From positions 4,780,965 to 4,844,964 of the forward strand of contig JBBMNZ010000003.1 of the NCBI GenBank assembly GCA_037954325.1: a stretch of DNA of 64,000 nucleotides, given 5' to 3'. Shown here one piece after another: positions 52,616 through 63,745 of the stretch. The notes under the pieces are model-generated. The model saw only the letters and a list, made by a program, of their open reading frames with translations. It was not told where the DNA came from and did no database searches. This DNA is from Fistularia commersonii. Its lineage: Eukaryota > Chordata > Actinopteri > Syngnathiformes > Fistulariidae. Position numbers and translations under genes: made by a program. Every line of letters starts with the position of its first letter. The first letter of the stretch is position 1.

Positions 52616-55600
52616 CCCTGAGATGACTGGGATGCACTCGGACACGCCCCAAGTTGATTGGCCAATCAAAAACAGAAACAAACAACAACATTAACAACAA
52701 CAAGAAGCTAGTTTCACCCTATATACTAAAGTAAATTAACTTCTACTCACAATAACTAACCTCTAGACTGGTATGCTGCAAGAAGTTTCTCGATAGTTAT
52801 TTTGTTGAATTAGTTACTTACTGGATTGCCGAATGCTAGTCTCCTGGACTCTTCTCTGTTCTGAATTACAAACTTTTTAAAGTGTTTTAATTCATTCTGC
52901 ATACCGTTTATCCTACAGTCAGGGTGGGAGGGGTGCCTGGGCCGATCCCAGTTGAGGTTCAATCACAGGGCCTTATACAGAGACATAAAATAATCTAATT
53001 TACATGTCTGGACAATTTACTGTTAACCTACTGCATGTTTTTGGATTGGGGGAGGAAAACTGAGCACCAAGAAGAAACCTAGGCAAAAAAAAGGGGAGAA
53101 TGCGTTGTTTATATAGAACTATATGTATAAAAGATTGACTATTATATTCGAAATACTAAGTGTGATTGCTTTGCAGTGAAATATAATTAACAGACAAGAA
53201 TGAGATGGTCTTGTACCATCTCGGTTAAGATGATGTATCACAACCTGACTGAGATTGATCAGACTAGATGCGCCCGTGTCGGTTGCCAAGCCTCCCTAGA
53301 CCACTTTCCAAATCAGAGGTTGTTTGAAACCGGCCCGTGTCAAGGTGTATTGCATACACGAAATGCAAACCAGCTGAAGGTCTTCCAAGACTGCTTATCA
53401 TTGAATTAAAGAATGTTTTTTCATATCCTTTCAAAAGCAAACTACTCTAATGGTCAAGTTTATCTCATTTTAGAAGTAAATCATTCTTGATAGTCAGACA
53501 TGACGTTCCTTCCAATTGCTGTAATGTGAGTGAAAGGGGAATATTTTTGGCTTCAAAAATAGCTCGGTCGGTTCTTGAGACTTCAAATTTTGTTTTGAAG
53601 ACGGAAGTCACAATTTTTTTCAGCAGTCTGGTCAAAAGTCAAGTCGTTCTTTGAGGACACATGAGCCATATATGAGCTGCATCGCATTTAAGTGCGGTTA
53701 TTAAAACTATGTGACTCCCTAAGTTGTCATGTGAGGAATTTAGCTTTATCGTCTCTCATCCGCGCCTCTTCCCCTTCCTCTGTTTTCAGGCGGGCGTATC
53801 GACCAGGCTCATCACGCCGGCCGGGCGTACATGGCGCTTCACGAGACCGTCGCTTTTGACAACGCCATCGCCAAAGGCCTTGAGCTCACCAAAGAGGAGG
53901 AAACGCTCACGGTGGTGATGGCCGACCATTCCCACCCTTTTACTTTCAACGGATATCCATTCCGGGGGCAGAGCATTCTGGGTAGCCCTTTCTCCTCTCA
54001 TTATATGCTTCTGTCAAAATATATGTTGATATTTTGGGGTTCGGTTGAGCATTGCTGGGTCGGTCCGCACCAACAACCGTTAAAAAAGCCCTTTTTTTCC
54101 TTCCCTCTACTTAAGAATTGCTGAGCCAAAGTGTGTTTACTGTGGGCAAGGGGTTTGTTTTTCTTCCCTGCAAGAAAAAAAACCCGTCACCTCCGAGAGG
54201 CTCATGTGGACCAGCGCTCACTCTCGACTTTTGCTCGTTCCATTTTCTCCTTTCTCGCGCCCTCCGTCTCTCCCAAGGTTGCCTTCGTACCCTGTGACAG
54301 CAGGCACCGAGGGTGGCATTTTGTGTTTGTTGTATGAGTGTGTGTGTGTGTGTGTGTGTGACGCTGCTCAGCGCACTGCCTGCCACTGTGCCTCTGCCAC
54401 CAGCAGCTTGACATTTCCTCTGCTGACTCTCCCCTGCAATTACATCCCGGGTAAACATATACAGCCACATTTTTCTATTTTAGTCTCTCATTCAGCTTCA
54501 TGTCCCTGTTCTTCCCACTTGTTTCTTTCCATTGAGGCTGACGACGATCTCTCTTCCTGCTCACTTCATCAGACTCTCTAGCTTATTAAACTCCCTTTGG
54601 AGAACACCTCTATTGCCCTTACTTACTCTTTCCTTCTTTTCCCTCAATACTGTCACTTCTGTTTTTCTTTCATTGGATTTTCTCTCTTTTACTTGAGGCT
54701 TAAAGGATGTAATGGACCAATCCAATCAACAAGAATATCATGGATTCATTTTAACTTGGGGGTTGGGGGGGGGGTGCTGCTGGTATATTATTATTTATTA
54801 TTATTGTTATTCTTTAATCTATAGGGATGGGGCTATTTATTTTACAGTTAACAGTCCTCTGCCAAGGGGATCTAATTTTCTCTGTCGGACAAAACAGGTC
54901 TAAGAAAAGGCTGTAGAGCAGCGGTCGGGACTATTTTGAGTTGAAAAAAAATCCGTTTGTGACTGATTTTAAAATACTTGTGATATTTCTTCATAATACT
55001 GTGTCATTTTAAGGTAAACAGAAATTAGATTTTAAGATACATTTCACTGGTCACCCCATGACCAGATAACTTCTGAACATGTCCGGGTCATTGTAAAGGT
55101 GGAGAAATTAATTTTATCAGATAGCCAACTAGTTTATCCGCTTCAACCCTTATAACAGAAAAGATGGGGAAAAAAGAAAAAAAAAAAAAAAAAATTGTGG
55201 ACAAAGGAATTTGCATTTGGATCCGTGGTATGTCTAACATGCAATAATAAAATTGCATCGATGAAACGGTCAAATATAAAGCGGCACTTTGAACAAATCC
55301 ATGCAGCATCAGAGGTGGCATTGAAAGTTTGGCATATTTCATTTATTATAAGTTAAAAATACTATATGGCTCTCAATGAAATATATTTAGAAATATTTGG
55401 CATTTTTGGCTCTCTCAGTCAAAAAGGTTCCTGACCTCTGCTGTAGAGGTAAGCAAGAACCAGGATGGTGAATTTTGTAGTTTAGCTCACTGATGATTTT
55501 AGTCAAAGGGCAGCCTGAAATCATTATACACAATTTAAAAATAAAAACAATAATTTGGTGATTATTATTGCTTTCTCATTACGACATTTGCAGGATGAGG

Positions 55601-56732
55601 TCGTCTAATGCACATTTTCCGTCACAAACTGCAGGGGATGCAGGAACATGACACATACACACATAGCACTCAGCATCCTCATAAGAATAAAAAGTAATGA
55701 TTTTTTTAAATGTGTTTGTTATTAATTTTTTAAGCATTCATAAAATAAAGACATTGTATATAACACGTCATAGAATTCAAGGAAACTTTTTTTTTTTTTC
55801 TTGGTGGAGACGCCACTGCAGTGTTTGAATATTCTTTCATACTTTGACTTGTTTACTTGGCAAAAGTTCGATATTCATTTTTTTTCCACAGCAACAGCCC
55901 TGCTGGGTGTGACAGTGTCAGAACGCTGATTTGTTTGCTATGTCATATTTAATTCCGTCTCTCTCTTTTTTTGGGGGGGGGCAAAATAAATAAAAATATA
56001 AACCTGTCATATATCAGGATTTATAGGTACTAATTCAGTGAGCATCGCTGTCATAGCAACACCTACTCAGACCTCTTGCTTAGACAGAGTTTCAACTGAC
56101 GCCGTTTTCTTTTTAGGGTTTTTTTTTCATTGTTATTCTATTCATTGAAATAAAATGTATCTAGTAGTGTGAAATAGAAAGTTGTGCAAATAATTATCAT
56201 TGTTTTTTTTTTGTTTCAACAAAATGCTGTAGCCCTTCACTGAGCCAGGAAAAGTATCTCTTTAAAAATTAAATATGTAATATGTTAATCAAACCACAAC
56301 AAGAGATGATTTATCTCATGATATAAATATACACCGAGCAGAAAATAATGCAGTTTCATTTATTTGTAATGCATTTTATAATCAATTTGTCTATTCCCCA
56401 GATTACAAATATTTGGAGCAGCACAGAATTTAATTATCCACCACATTTTAAGAATATATCATTGTCACTTTTGAAAGCCAAATACTTGTGTCACACTTTT
56501 CAGACTATCGGTTTCCACTTCTCTGCTTGCTGTTGCCTCCTCCTCCTCCTCCTCCTCTTCTTCTAATCTTCTTCCTCCTCCTCCTGCTCCTCCCAGTGGT
56601 ACGGCTGTGATTAATGTGCTTGTGAGCCTCTGAGCTCTTCATCAACGAAGAGACTTGCCGGGCTAATGGCTCAACACCACAAACTTTAGACGTCCTTTGG
56701 CACCACCGGGATCCAGAAACACCGCTGCACAC

Positions 56733-56798
<66 letters not shown>

Positions 56799-59350
56799 TG
56801 TATGTGTCTTCTTTCATGCAGGGATGTTTGTGTGTGAAGCACTAAGGCATGGAGTAGGAATAGAAAAGTGTGGAAGAGGATTCAGAGATAATTTAGATGA
56901 TCTTTTTGGTATTTTCTAGGTAAATCTCCATTGTGGGCTTCAGACATGCTCCCCTTCACGACCCTGATGTATGGAAATGGACCCGGCCACAAAATCATCA
57001 ATGGCACACGCCCCAACATCCGCAATGTGGACACCAGTAAGACATATGCAGTCTTTAAATTTTCCCTCTGTCTGATCATTCTTATAAAACACCGTCTATT
57101 TCCCTTATATATCCTTATTTTAGAGTGTGTTCAGAAATGAAGAGTCAAACAGTCACACTTCCAATGTACATGGCCAAAAACAACTTGACTGACCTTTAAA
57201 TTTCATCTTCCTGTATTTAGATCCATCACATAAAATCCGATATAACCTTTCCCTATAATATAATCACTGGCGATTTTCTTCTCCCTGCTTTTTTTTTTTT
57301 TTTTTTTCTTTATAATCCAGTTTGTCTTACGGTGGATATAAACTAGGAAAGATGGGAGTTCAACATGAATGACAATGTATCAAACGGCATCAAAAAAAAA
57401 AAAAAATGTATATCATTGATAATCACACATTGTTTTAAATTATTTGAAACAATGAATGTTATAACGGGCAACAAATTTCCATATCTCCCACCTCAAAGAC
57501 AAGTATCCCGTTCATCCCTCCAGCTGGCACTGTGTCACTTTAGTTTTGTCACTTCATCATTGTGTTTCCGACAGATTTCGGTGCTAGATTATGTGTTAAG
57601 AACAGTGAGTGTGCACCAGTCAGTAACAGTAACTTTGTGAGCCAGAAAAAAAAAACAGAGACGTCACAGGAGGATGAACAAGAAATAACTCTCTTAGCGC
57701 TCAAAGGAGCTACAAAAACATTATACTGTACATCAGCCACTGAAAAAGTTTTAAATCGCAGAAACCTCGGTCATAAATTTGATAAATCAGAGACTAGTTG
57801 AGTCAGGTCAAGTCCGATTTTATTTACATAGTGCAAATCACAACACAGTTGTCTCATGACTCTTTAGGTCTGGACTGCACTTTAAAATAATTTAGATTAG
57901 CCCAAAATTAACAAGCACTTTGCAACAGTGGCCAGGAAACAAAAAATTGCCTTTTGTCAGGCAGAACGCTTGGACAGATCCAAGCTCAATTTGCGCGCCT
58001 TCTGTCCAGACTGGTTGTGGTGGAAAGAGAGAAAAGTAGCACAGAGAGTTTGATAGTAATAGCTGACATGCTATAGTTATAGGTTTGATATTCATAAAAT
58101 ACATAACTATGTTGGTAGAAGGCTGCACAATGAGAGAGCTCAGGAACTCTGGAGCAGATTCCCTCTTTTCCACTCCAGACATTTTAATCAAAATGTTTAA
58201 TTAAAAATACGGTCTTTTAAAAACGTGGCATTTTTGAAGATGTAATTGTTTGCATTGATTTTTTTTTTTTTTTTTTTTTTTTTCTTTTAATTCACCAAAT
58301 CTCAGTGCAACTGAAAAGCTAGAATTGACTCAACTGACACAAACAGCGACGTGAGCAAAGGCTTTTTAAGAATTTGGAATTTCAGGGTACCTCAATATGT
58401 ATTTTTTGAAGAATGTTGATATTTATCAGCCCTCAGAAATAGGTAGACAGCAATGCCACGTTTTATGTAATTTTTTTTGACAACATGTATCAATGTCAGT
58501 GAAAATCTCAACCTGCCTCATGCAGCTGAACTTAAGCTATTCCAAAGAACTACATTTTAAATTGTGCTTGAAAATTTGCATGAAATCAGATGTTAAAGGC
58601 ACAAGACTCCTGAGGTAAATAAGTCTTTTTTTTGTGACTTCTAATGAACTAAAGCTTAAAACACATCTTGATGAAACACCCAAACATCTGGGAATGGATT
58701 GATTAACTTGGATAACACAAGTGTTTGGCGTTTTTCACCGCTATGAGATGGCGGATCTGACTGAAAAACAGGAGTTTGGAAGTGACCAGGATGGACACGT
58801 CAGACTGGGATGTTTTGTGAAGTCTTTTAGTATCAGGAAGTGATTGAGGAGAAACCTGCAGTTTGTGGGTGTGATAGAGGAAGATGCAGAGGACAGGGCA
58901 AGATGGAAACCTGTTGACCCCTAATTATGGAGAAACTGAAGAAGAGGAGTTGCATAATGTGTCGGTTAATCGTAAATCGACTAAGACGATACGCAATGGT
59001 AACATAATACATCTTCATCATTGCTAGAAACGAAAGGATACGTGCAGCAGTCCGCGGTGCCCACGGAGTCGGCCACCCACAGCGGCGAGGACGTGGTGGT
59101 GCTCGCCCGTGGACCAATGGCTCACCTTTTCCAGGGCGTCCGGGAGCAGAACTTCGTTGCCCACGCCATGGCGTACGCTGCATGTGTGGGCGCCGACCCA
59201 ACACACTGCGAAGCACAAACCACCTTGCCTTCTTCTTCTTCTAAAACCACCGTCGCCAATAATCTGAACGGGGCTGGAGGAGCTCAAAGCTCAGCAGTAT
59301 TGATCGGTAGCCTCCTCTGTGTTTCGCCACTGCTTACAATTCTTGTATAG
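39409..59350 (+). CDS. alpi: Intestinal-type alkaline phosphatase, GPI-anchored, 11 exons
   Basis: Secreted zinc/magnesium phosphomonoesterase of the vertebrate alkaline phosphatase family, held on the outer cell surface by a GPI anchor. CDS exons: 39409-39463, 41255-41371, 41671-41786, 42899-43073, 45922-46094, 46185-46325, 47468-47537, 51556-51690, 53790-53981, 56920-57036, 59028-59350. All are GT/AG and phase-consistent: 1614 nt, 537 aa, 11 exons like human ALPI. Signal peptide about 1-17. Key residues (PLAP numbering in brackets): Asp57 (D42), Ser107 nucleophile (S92), His168 (H153), Thr170 (S155, Mg ligand), Arg181 (R166), Glu327 (E311), Asp332 (D316), His336 (H320), Asp373/His374 (D357/H358), His376 (H360), His448 (H432). 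Sequons at Asn76, 207, 266, 419. The C-terminus has a small-residue stretch followed by a hydrophobic tail (about 520-537), a GPI signal. TYSVDFQIPDSAATATAYLC and HDPEYP favour the intestinal over the tissue-nonspecific clade. Odd: Gln333 at the H317 position and Ser449 at G433. The 20-kb span comes from repeat-filled introns. Confidence 0.97.
41807..41841. repeat. (CA)n microsatellite in alpi intron 3
   Basis: About 17 CA dinucleotides starting 20 bases after the donor of alpi exon 3. Confidence 0.95.
44158..44185. repeat. (CA)n microsatellite in alpi intron 4
   Basis: About 13 CA dinucleotides. Confidence 0.9.
45042..45271 (+). mobile_element. TIR element (MITE-like), copy 4, left end lost, in alpi intron 4
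   Basis: Starts inside the element at ATTACAAAAACAGAAATGTC and runs to a complete right TIR, TTTTCTGAGACAGTCCTGTA. The orientation is as in copy 1. The left 60 or so bases are missing. It lies deep in alpi intron 4, away from splice sites. Confidence 0.7.
48400..48430. repeat. (ATA)n microsatellite in alpi intron 7
   Basis: Ten ATA/TAA trinucleotides, after a short AAAAT run at 48368-48385. Confidence 0.95.
48489..48650 (-). repeat. Family-A interspersed repeat, fragment in alpi intron 7
   Basis: On the minus strand: GTGTGGAGTTTGCATGTTCT, CTGGTTTCCTCCCACGCCCC, AACATGCAGTGGGTTCATTG. It abuts a LINE fragment in the same orientation at 48650, so the two form one continuous open frame by chance. 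Confidence 0.65.
48640..49190 (-). mobile_element. LINE ORF2 3' fragment (L2/CR1 clade) in alpi intron 7
   Basis: The minus-strand frame contains DLHIKEVTRTDPFHPRNI (as SHIKxVTRTAFFHLRNI of these LINEs), LGHCNVLLSRLPRMSTACKL (as DYCNxLLxGLP), and PKVRKKTVGERAFSFCAPTM (as PRVRKKTVGDRAFSYCAPxLWN). The middle, which should hold the HITPxLxxLHWLP signature, is frameshifted or replaced, and the frame runs on into a family-A repeat. The element is clear; the protein is broken. Confidence 0.75.
49364..49705. mobile_element. Non-autonomous hAT element with 8-bp target duplication, alpi intron 7
   Basis: Starts CAGGCCTAATTTGATGTCAA and ends GGGCCGCGAGTCTGAAACCCCCTG, typical of fish hAT ends. GGCAGGACCAGTAAAATCAT and TTTTTTCCTTTGTTTCAGTG belong to a familiar short fish hAT family. 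The flanks are GTCTAAAA (49356-49363) and GTCTGAAA (49706-49713), a target duplication matching at 7 of 8. It is 342 bp long with no coding capacity. Confidence 0.75.
52490..52612. repeat. Compound (CA)n-(TA)n-T14-(TA)n tract in alpi intron 8
   Basis: A CA run, then a TA run (52535-52552), a T homopolymer, and a second TA run of about 17 units (52579-52612). The TA blocks can fold on themselves or pair with each other. Confidence 0.95.
52897..53110 (-). repeat. Family-A interspersed repeat, fragment in alpi intron 8
   Basis: The plus strand shows CATACCGTTTATCCTACAG, CCTGGGCCGATCCCAGTTGA, GTTAACCTACTGCATGTTTT and GGGGGAGGAAAACTGAGC, the reverse complement of the family body and its 3' part. 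Diverged and partial. Confidence 0.55.
54919..55440 (+). mobile_element. hAT element carrying a BED zinc-finger fragment, perfect target duplication, alpi intron 9
   Basis: Ends are CAGCGGTCGGGAC and, inverted, CAGAGGTCAGGAACC. They are flanked by the identical octamer CTGTAGAG (54911-54918 and 55441-55448), the 8-bp duplication of hAT transposons. Inside, at 55192-55335, an open stretch reads WTKEFAFGSVVCLTC then NNKIASMKRSNIKRHFEQIH. This is a BED-type finger (C-x2-C, H-x4-H) from the N-terminus of a hAT transposase. The rest of the transposase is absent and a poly-A run precedes it, so the 522-bp copy is non-autonomous. Confidence 0.8.
56537..56592. repeat. (TCC)n-rich pyrimidine tract in alpi intron 9
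   Basis: Two blocks of TCC trinucleotides separated by TCTTCTTCTAATCTT. Confidence 0.9.
56737..56796. repeat. (TG)n microsatellite in alpi intron 9
   Basis: About 29 TG dinucleotides, 125 bases before alpi exon 10. Confidence 0.95.
57803..58220 (+). mobile_element. Interspersed repeat of teleost type (TTTATTTACATAGTGCAAATC family), alpi intron 10
   Basis: Begins AGGTCAAGTCCGATTTTATT, TACATAGTGCAAATCACAAC, then CAACAGTGGCCAGGAAAC and AGCACAGAGAGTTTGATAGT. This order is seen in a very common fish repeat that is probably the 3' part of a LINE. Similarity fades after about 58220. Class assignment is from memory of the pattern. Confidence 0.5.
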
Positions 59351-59916
59351 ACTTCAACCTTTGGTTAAAGGACTCTATTGATCTTGCATTGAACGCCAAA
59401 ACTGGAGGGTCAGAAGTCAAGGTCATAGAAAGAGGAGTGGCCGTGTGATACTTTGTGTTGGCGTTCGCTACTTGTCACAGAACAATGTCATTTCTTGCCA
59501 AAATTTCATTTTATCCTGGTCTCATAAAAGCCAATGCCGAATCGAAACAATCAAATACCGATTTGAATTTCCGTTTTTCTTTTTTCTTAAATGCAGCAAC
59601 AAAATCAACCCGGGATCAACAGGTGAATTTTTGATATCATCAGTATGTTTATACACTTTACAAATTCCTCAGTTGTATCTGCTGGGGATATCAACAGGAA
59701 CTTCAGACAACAACAAAACAAAAAGAAATCAAGTTTTCTATTCCAGTTATCAAAGACTTTGAGGTTGTGGGATGTCGGACTGCAGCGTAGGTTACGTGTG
59801 CTCCACATTACATTTACTTACGGCACACAATGTACTAAAGAGTAGAAAATACCGTTGCTCCTCACATATCTACTTTTAGTAAATCAGAAATGCCAATTCA
59901 AAAGCTCAAAATATAT

Positions 59917-59922
59917 AATAAA
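59917..59922 (+). terminator. Candidate alpi polyadenylation signal AATAAA
   Basis: AATAAA in ATATAATAAACC, about 570 bases after the alpi stop. The intervening DNA shows no other gene and is taken as 3' UTR. Positional support only. Confidence 0.4.
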
Positions 59923-60666
59923 CCGGACCGATATTGGCTTCCAAAACTTCAGGTTACATCATAGGCTTATTGGGCAAGATCTCAGCATTAGATTTTAACT
60001 TATGCTAAAAGGATAATGTCACTTTAATTTGTGATAAAGAATGGAAATCCTAGGGTTACTCACTTTCATCCTCTTGGACTTAATTTTCTTTGTTTTTTTA
60101 AGCCTCTAAATGTACAGCAAATGCATCACTCATGTATCTTTAAAAACCATTAAATGGAAAGACATTTTCTCAAGCGATGACATTTCCGTCAGAGATTTCA
60201 TTTAGGTTTCACTAAGCCGTTATTTCAAAAGATTCAACTATTCTTTTTCATCTGATCTTCCAATATCCGCAGCGTTCACTGAGGCAATGGGCTTGATGAC
60301 ATTACAACAGCAGCCCAATAACGAAGCAAAATATTTAACATCATCTATTTTTATCCTTGGGTGACAGATTGTGGTAATTATTTCGGACATCTGTTGAGGT
60401 TTGGAGTTCATTACACCTGATTTGGACCCTTGTACTCATTTAGAATGGCCAAAGGCCGTCATTTTTGTTGAGGATGATGAGCCCTGCTGTCGGCTTTAAC
60501 ACACACTCTGTCAAGACGCAATAATAGTCTTGTATGGTAGAATGAAGCCGAACAGCATGAGACGCAGGAGCGGGTGTGACATCATCGGCCGAGTACTTTT
60601 TTCCTTATTCTATTTATTTACACAACTCAGTTGAGGAGCAGTAAGTGACTCTCCATGGCCCTGGAA

Positions 60667-61146
60667 CAGGGATGGATTGATTTTTGAAATTTGACAGACG
60701 GGGCGGTTCAGCACAAGATACCAGACATATTAATACGCATACGTATTTGTTAACAGTACATATCGGACTCGTCTGGCATTTGTCCGAACGTTGTCTTTGC
60801 TTTGAAAATAAAACCAACTTGCTTTTGAAGGCTCCGAACTTTGCTTGCAATTCAGGCACAAACCGTTTTTTTTTCCCTTGTAGCTTCACGTCCAGCTCAT
60901 TCACGTGTGTCAGTATGTCCACAGTAAATCACAAAACCAATCTGTGTCATTCAGCTCAGGAAAATTCCCAAGTGCTCTCAAGTAGCTCCGAAAATGAAAT
61001 AATCTCCTGTTTGAGCTCCCACATCCAGCGATCCAATCATTCAATCATGCACATCATGGATGAATTCTGTACCGATCTTTGGCGGGCCGAATTAAAAAGA
61101 CCAACGGGCCGGATGTGGCCCGCGGGCCGTAGTTTTCCCGCCCCTG
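60667..61146 (-). mobile_element. hAT element with a transposase core fragment
   Basis: The plus-strand right end GGCCCGCGGGCCGTAG...CCGCCCCTG and left end CAGGGATGGATTGATTTTTG are hAT-like. The flanking octamers CCCTGGAA and CTCCGGAA match at 6 of 8. On the minus strand the interior encodes FPELNDTDWFCDLLW (with breaks), then DILTHVNELDVKLQGKKK and AFKSKLVLFSKQ, matching the hAT transposase segment shared with GTF2IRD2/SCAND3-like proteins. Only this piece of the transposase remains. 480 bp. Confidence 0.75.
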
Positions 61147-62459
61147 CTCCGGAAGATCGCCTTCCACTGAACGAAACCCAGAATCATTACATTCATTTCA
61201 CATGCCATAATTGCTTACCGATTCCGAAAAATCTATAAATCTAACGACGGTCTACAAAATAGCTTCAATCTGGTCAGAATCAGTGTCCAGGGGTCCCACC
61301 AATCATCGCCAGCATTATAAATGATAAAAAGAGGAGCAGACAGATGGCCTTATTTCTGGGTTGATGCTTCACACAGCTTGAGGGTTGGAACTCTTGCTCT
61401 TGAGCTCATCGCAATAAAAGGTATCTTGCATGTGTTAGCCTCCACTGCATAAAGTTATCAGAGATATAGTTCAGAATTCCCAAGATTATTAATGGGAAAT
61501 ATGACGAGTATTTCATGTCATGCATATTAAATGTTCTCGTTGTTCATTTATAGCTTTGAGTGAGCATATTCGTAATAACTGAGTATACAGATAAAAGTTA
61601 TCATCCATGAATGCGCGCTCCATCTGTAATGTACATTTTATAACTACAAATGTGCAAAAATAGTGATTATAGTTGTTATGAAAAAGAATTGAATATGAAA
61701 CTCAGTTTGGACATTATCAGCCAGAATATATTCAATTTGGGTTTTATAATTTTTTTATTTTTTTTTTTTTTTTCTAAAATGGCAGCATGGCGCATGCATG
61801 AAAAATTGCATAAGAATTATAAAAATATTTTCGAGTGGAAATGCAAAGTTAAAAATCGCAGGCAAAACACACACACGCATCAAACAAATATTGTATCATG
61901 AATCTTTAAATCAGTGAGTGGCAGGTAATAAAAAACTAGCACGTCCGGCGATGCATTTTCCAGTGGAATCCCACAAACTGAAACCGAATTTCTCAGAGTT
62001 ACAGGGTTACATGACACCTTTGATCAACGGATAATAAGAAGGAGGCAGTGTCTTTTTCCCCGCTCTAAAATCAATCTGCATGCAAGAAGGTCATATATGA
62101 CTTTCCAGATTTGTTTTCCATCAATCTCCTCCATCTCCGGCTCATGATGAATAATTCTGTCCATCACAGCTTGCTTTCCTGCCCGCTGGTTCACAATCCT
62201 TTCTGCTTCCCCTCCTGGGCCTTCTGGCTCTCCTAGGAAACCCTGAGGGGACAAGATAGACCCTTTTTTACTCCGAAAAAGAGGCTTTCCACTCAGTCCC
62301 CAGCCTGAGTCATATACTCGCTTTTCGTAGATGACATGTTCCTACGAGGAATCGGGAAACTTGTTTTGCAGGGCTTTTTTATTTTCAGCACTAAAGCCTT
62401 GATGACTAAAACTCTTAATAAGATCATTGTTGGCCTATTAATTTTAGACATTTTGTGGA
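61147..62459. other. Intergenic; nothing firmly recognised
   Basis: A 76-aa minus-strand frame at 62024-62254 is rich in Glu and Gly and matches no family I recognise. Poly-T at 61749-61773. No exon signals that I trust. Confidence 0.5.
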
Positions 62460-62707
62460 AAAAAGTCAGCGAGGCCAGAAAGAGATGGTTTGGACATGCA
62501 CAGAGGAGGGATAGTGAATATATCGGTACAAAGATGCTGAGGTGGGAACTGCCAGGCGGCCGAGCAGCGCCGCCGGGCCGAGAGGAAGAGCAGACAGGAG
62601 CTTTGTCAGATGGAGTGAAAGAGGACGTGATGTTAGTTGGTGTGACAGAGGAGGATACAAAGAATGGGCTCACATGGAGGCAGATGATTTGCAGAGGGAA
62701 GGAGACA
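62460..62707 (+). mobile_element. RTE-type LINE, 3' end of ORF2, frameshifted
   Basis: The frame reads KRWFGHAQRRDSEYIGTKML, then RWELPG, then in a shifted frame a piece matching the GRPKRRFMD region, then GVKEDVMLVGVTEEDTKNGL and TWRQMICRGKE. This is the well-known C-terminal signature (RWFGHVQRR...EYIGRRML...VKEDMxxVGVxEEDAxDRxxWRQMIRCGDP) of RTE-like LINEs. It ends exactly at a long ATCT microsatellite. At least two frameshifts. Confidence 0.75.
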
Positions 62708-62846
<139 letters not shown>

Positions 62847-63745
62847 TTTGTGCACATTTATGTATTCTTAGATTGATTTATTTGTTTGTTCAGTCTGTCA
62901 GTCAGAGAAAAGTGAAAGCATTTTGCTGCTTGTCCAAGACTGTTTTCACATCTGCAAGCAAAGCTGCGCTTATTTCTGTAAAGGACTGTGCTGGATCAGG
63001 TGTGTATTCTTATTTCTGATAAATACAATAAACCGTGGATGTCGGTTCATTTTAAGAATCATAAAATATATTCGTTTTTTTATCAGGACTTTGCTGTTTT
63101 TAAAGGAACGACCGTCTGAAAATGTAGAATATTTGGATATTTTTCCACGGCGCAAACTTTTCTTCTCATTCCAGTGACCACAAAGTAACTGCGCAACAGG
63201 CACCTGTCTCCCGCAACTTCCGCAGCTCCCGCAGTCGCAAGTACCGCATCCGTCCATCCGGTGGCGCCAGAGACCCGGATAAAAATCCAATATGATGCGG
63301 GTGAGGGAGGGATTATGGAGGCTGAGGCTTTGCTGCAACTTTGCTGTGTTGCAAAAGTGTCAAAGTTGCACTGAAGAAGAAGAAGAAACTGTCTGCTGCT
63401 CCCCAGCAGGTAAAATCACACACCTTTTGAAGACTTTAAAACAAAAAAAAGAAAACTTTACACATTTCTTTTGCCGTTCCTTTTCAGCACATTCCACACT
63501 TGTATCAGTTCTATTCAAGCTGATCTGGTATCAGTTATTATAAGTATGATAAAAAACAACATTCCCGCATCTTTCTCAATCACACCCTTCTTGCTTCTTA
63601 TCTCTGTCCTCTCGCGCTCTCTCTTTCTCTTTCCACCCACACTGGTCAAAGCAGAAGGTCGTCCACTTTGGGTTCCAATACATTCAAGACATCTGGACAA
63701 TCTTTCCCTGTCAATCATTTTAAAGGGTTTGAACCTGCTCACACA
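62847..63745. other. Intergenic; nothing recognised
   Basis: AT-rich DNA with short chance frames on both strands. No splice-bounded exon, RNA gene or mobile element found. Confidence 0.5.

Noticed and set aside
54131..54581. GC-rich overlapping frames in alpi intron 9
   Set aside because: Composition effect next to a TG array; no splice-consistent exon and no gap in the alpi protein to fill.
62024..62254. 76-aa minus-strand frame rich in Glu and Gly
   Set aside because: Looks somewhat protein-like, but I recognise no family and see no clear splice sites or neighbouring exons.
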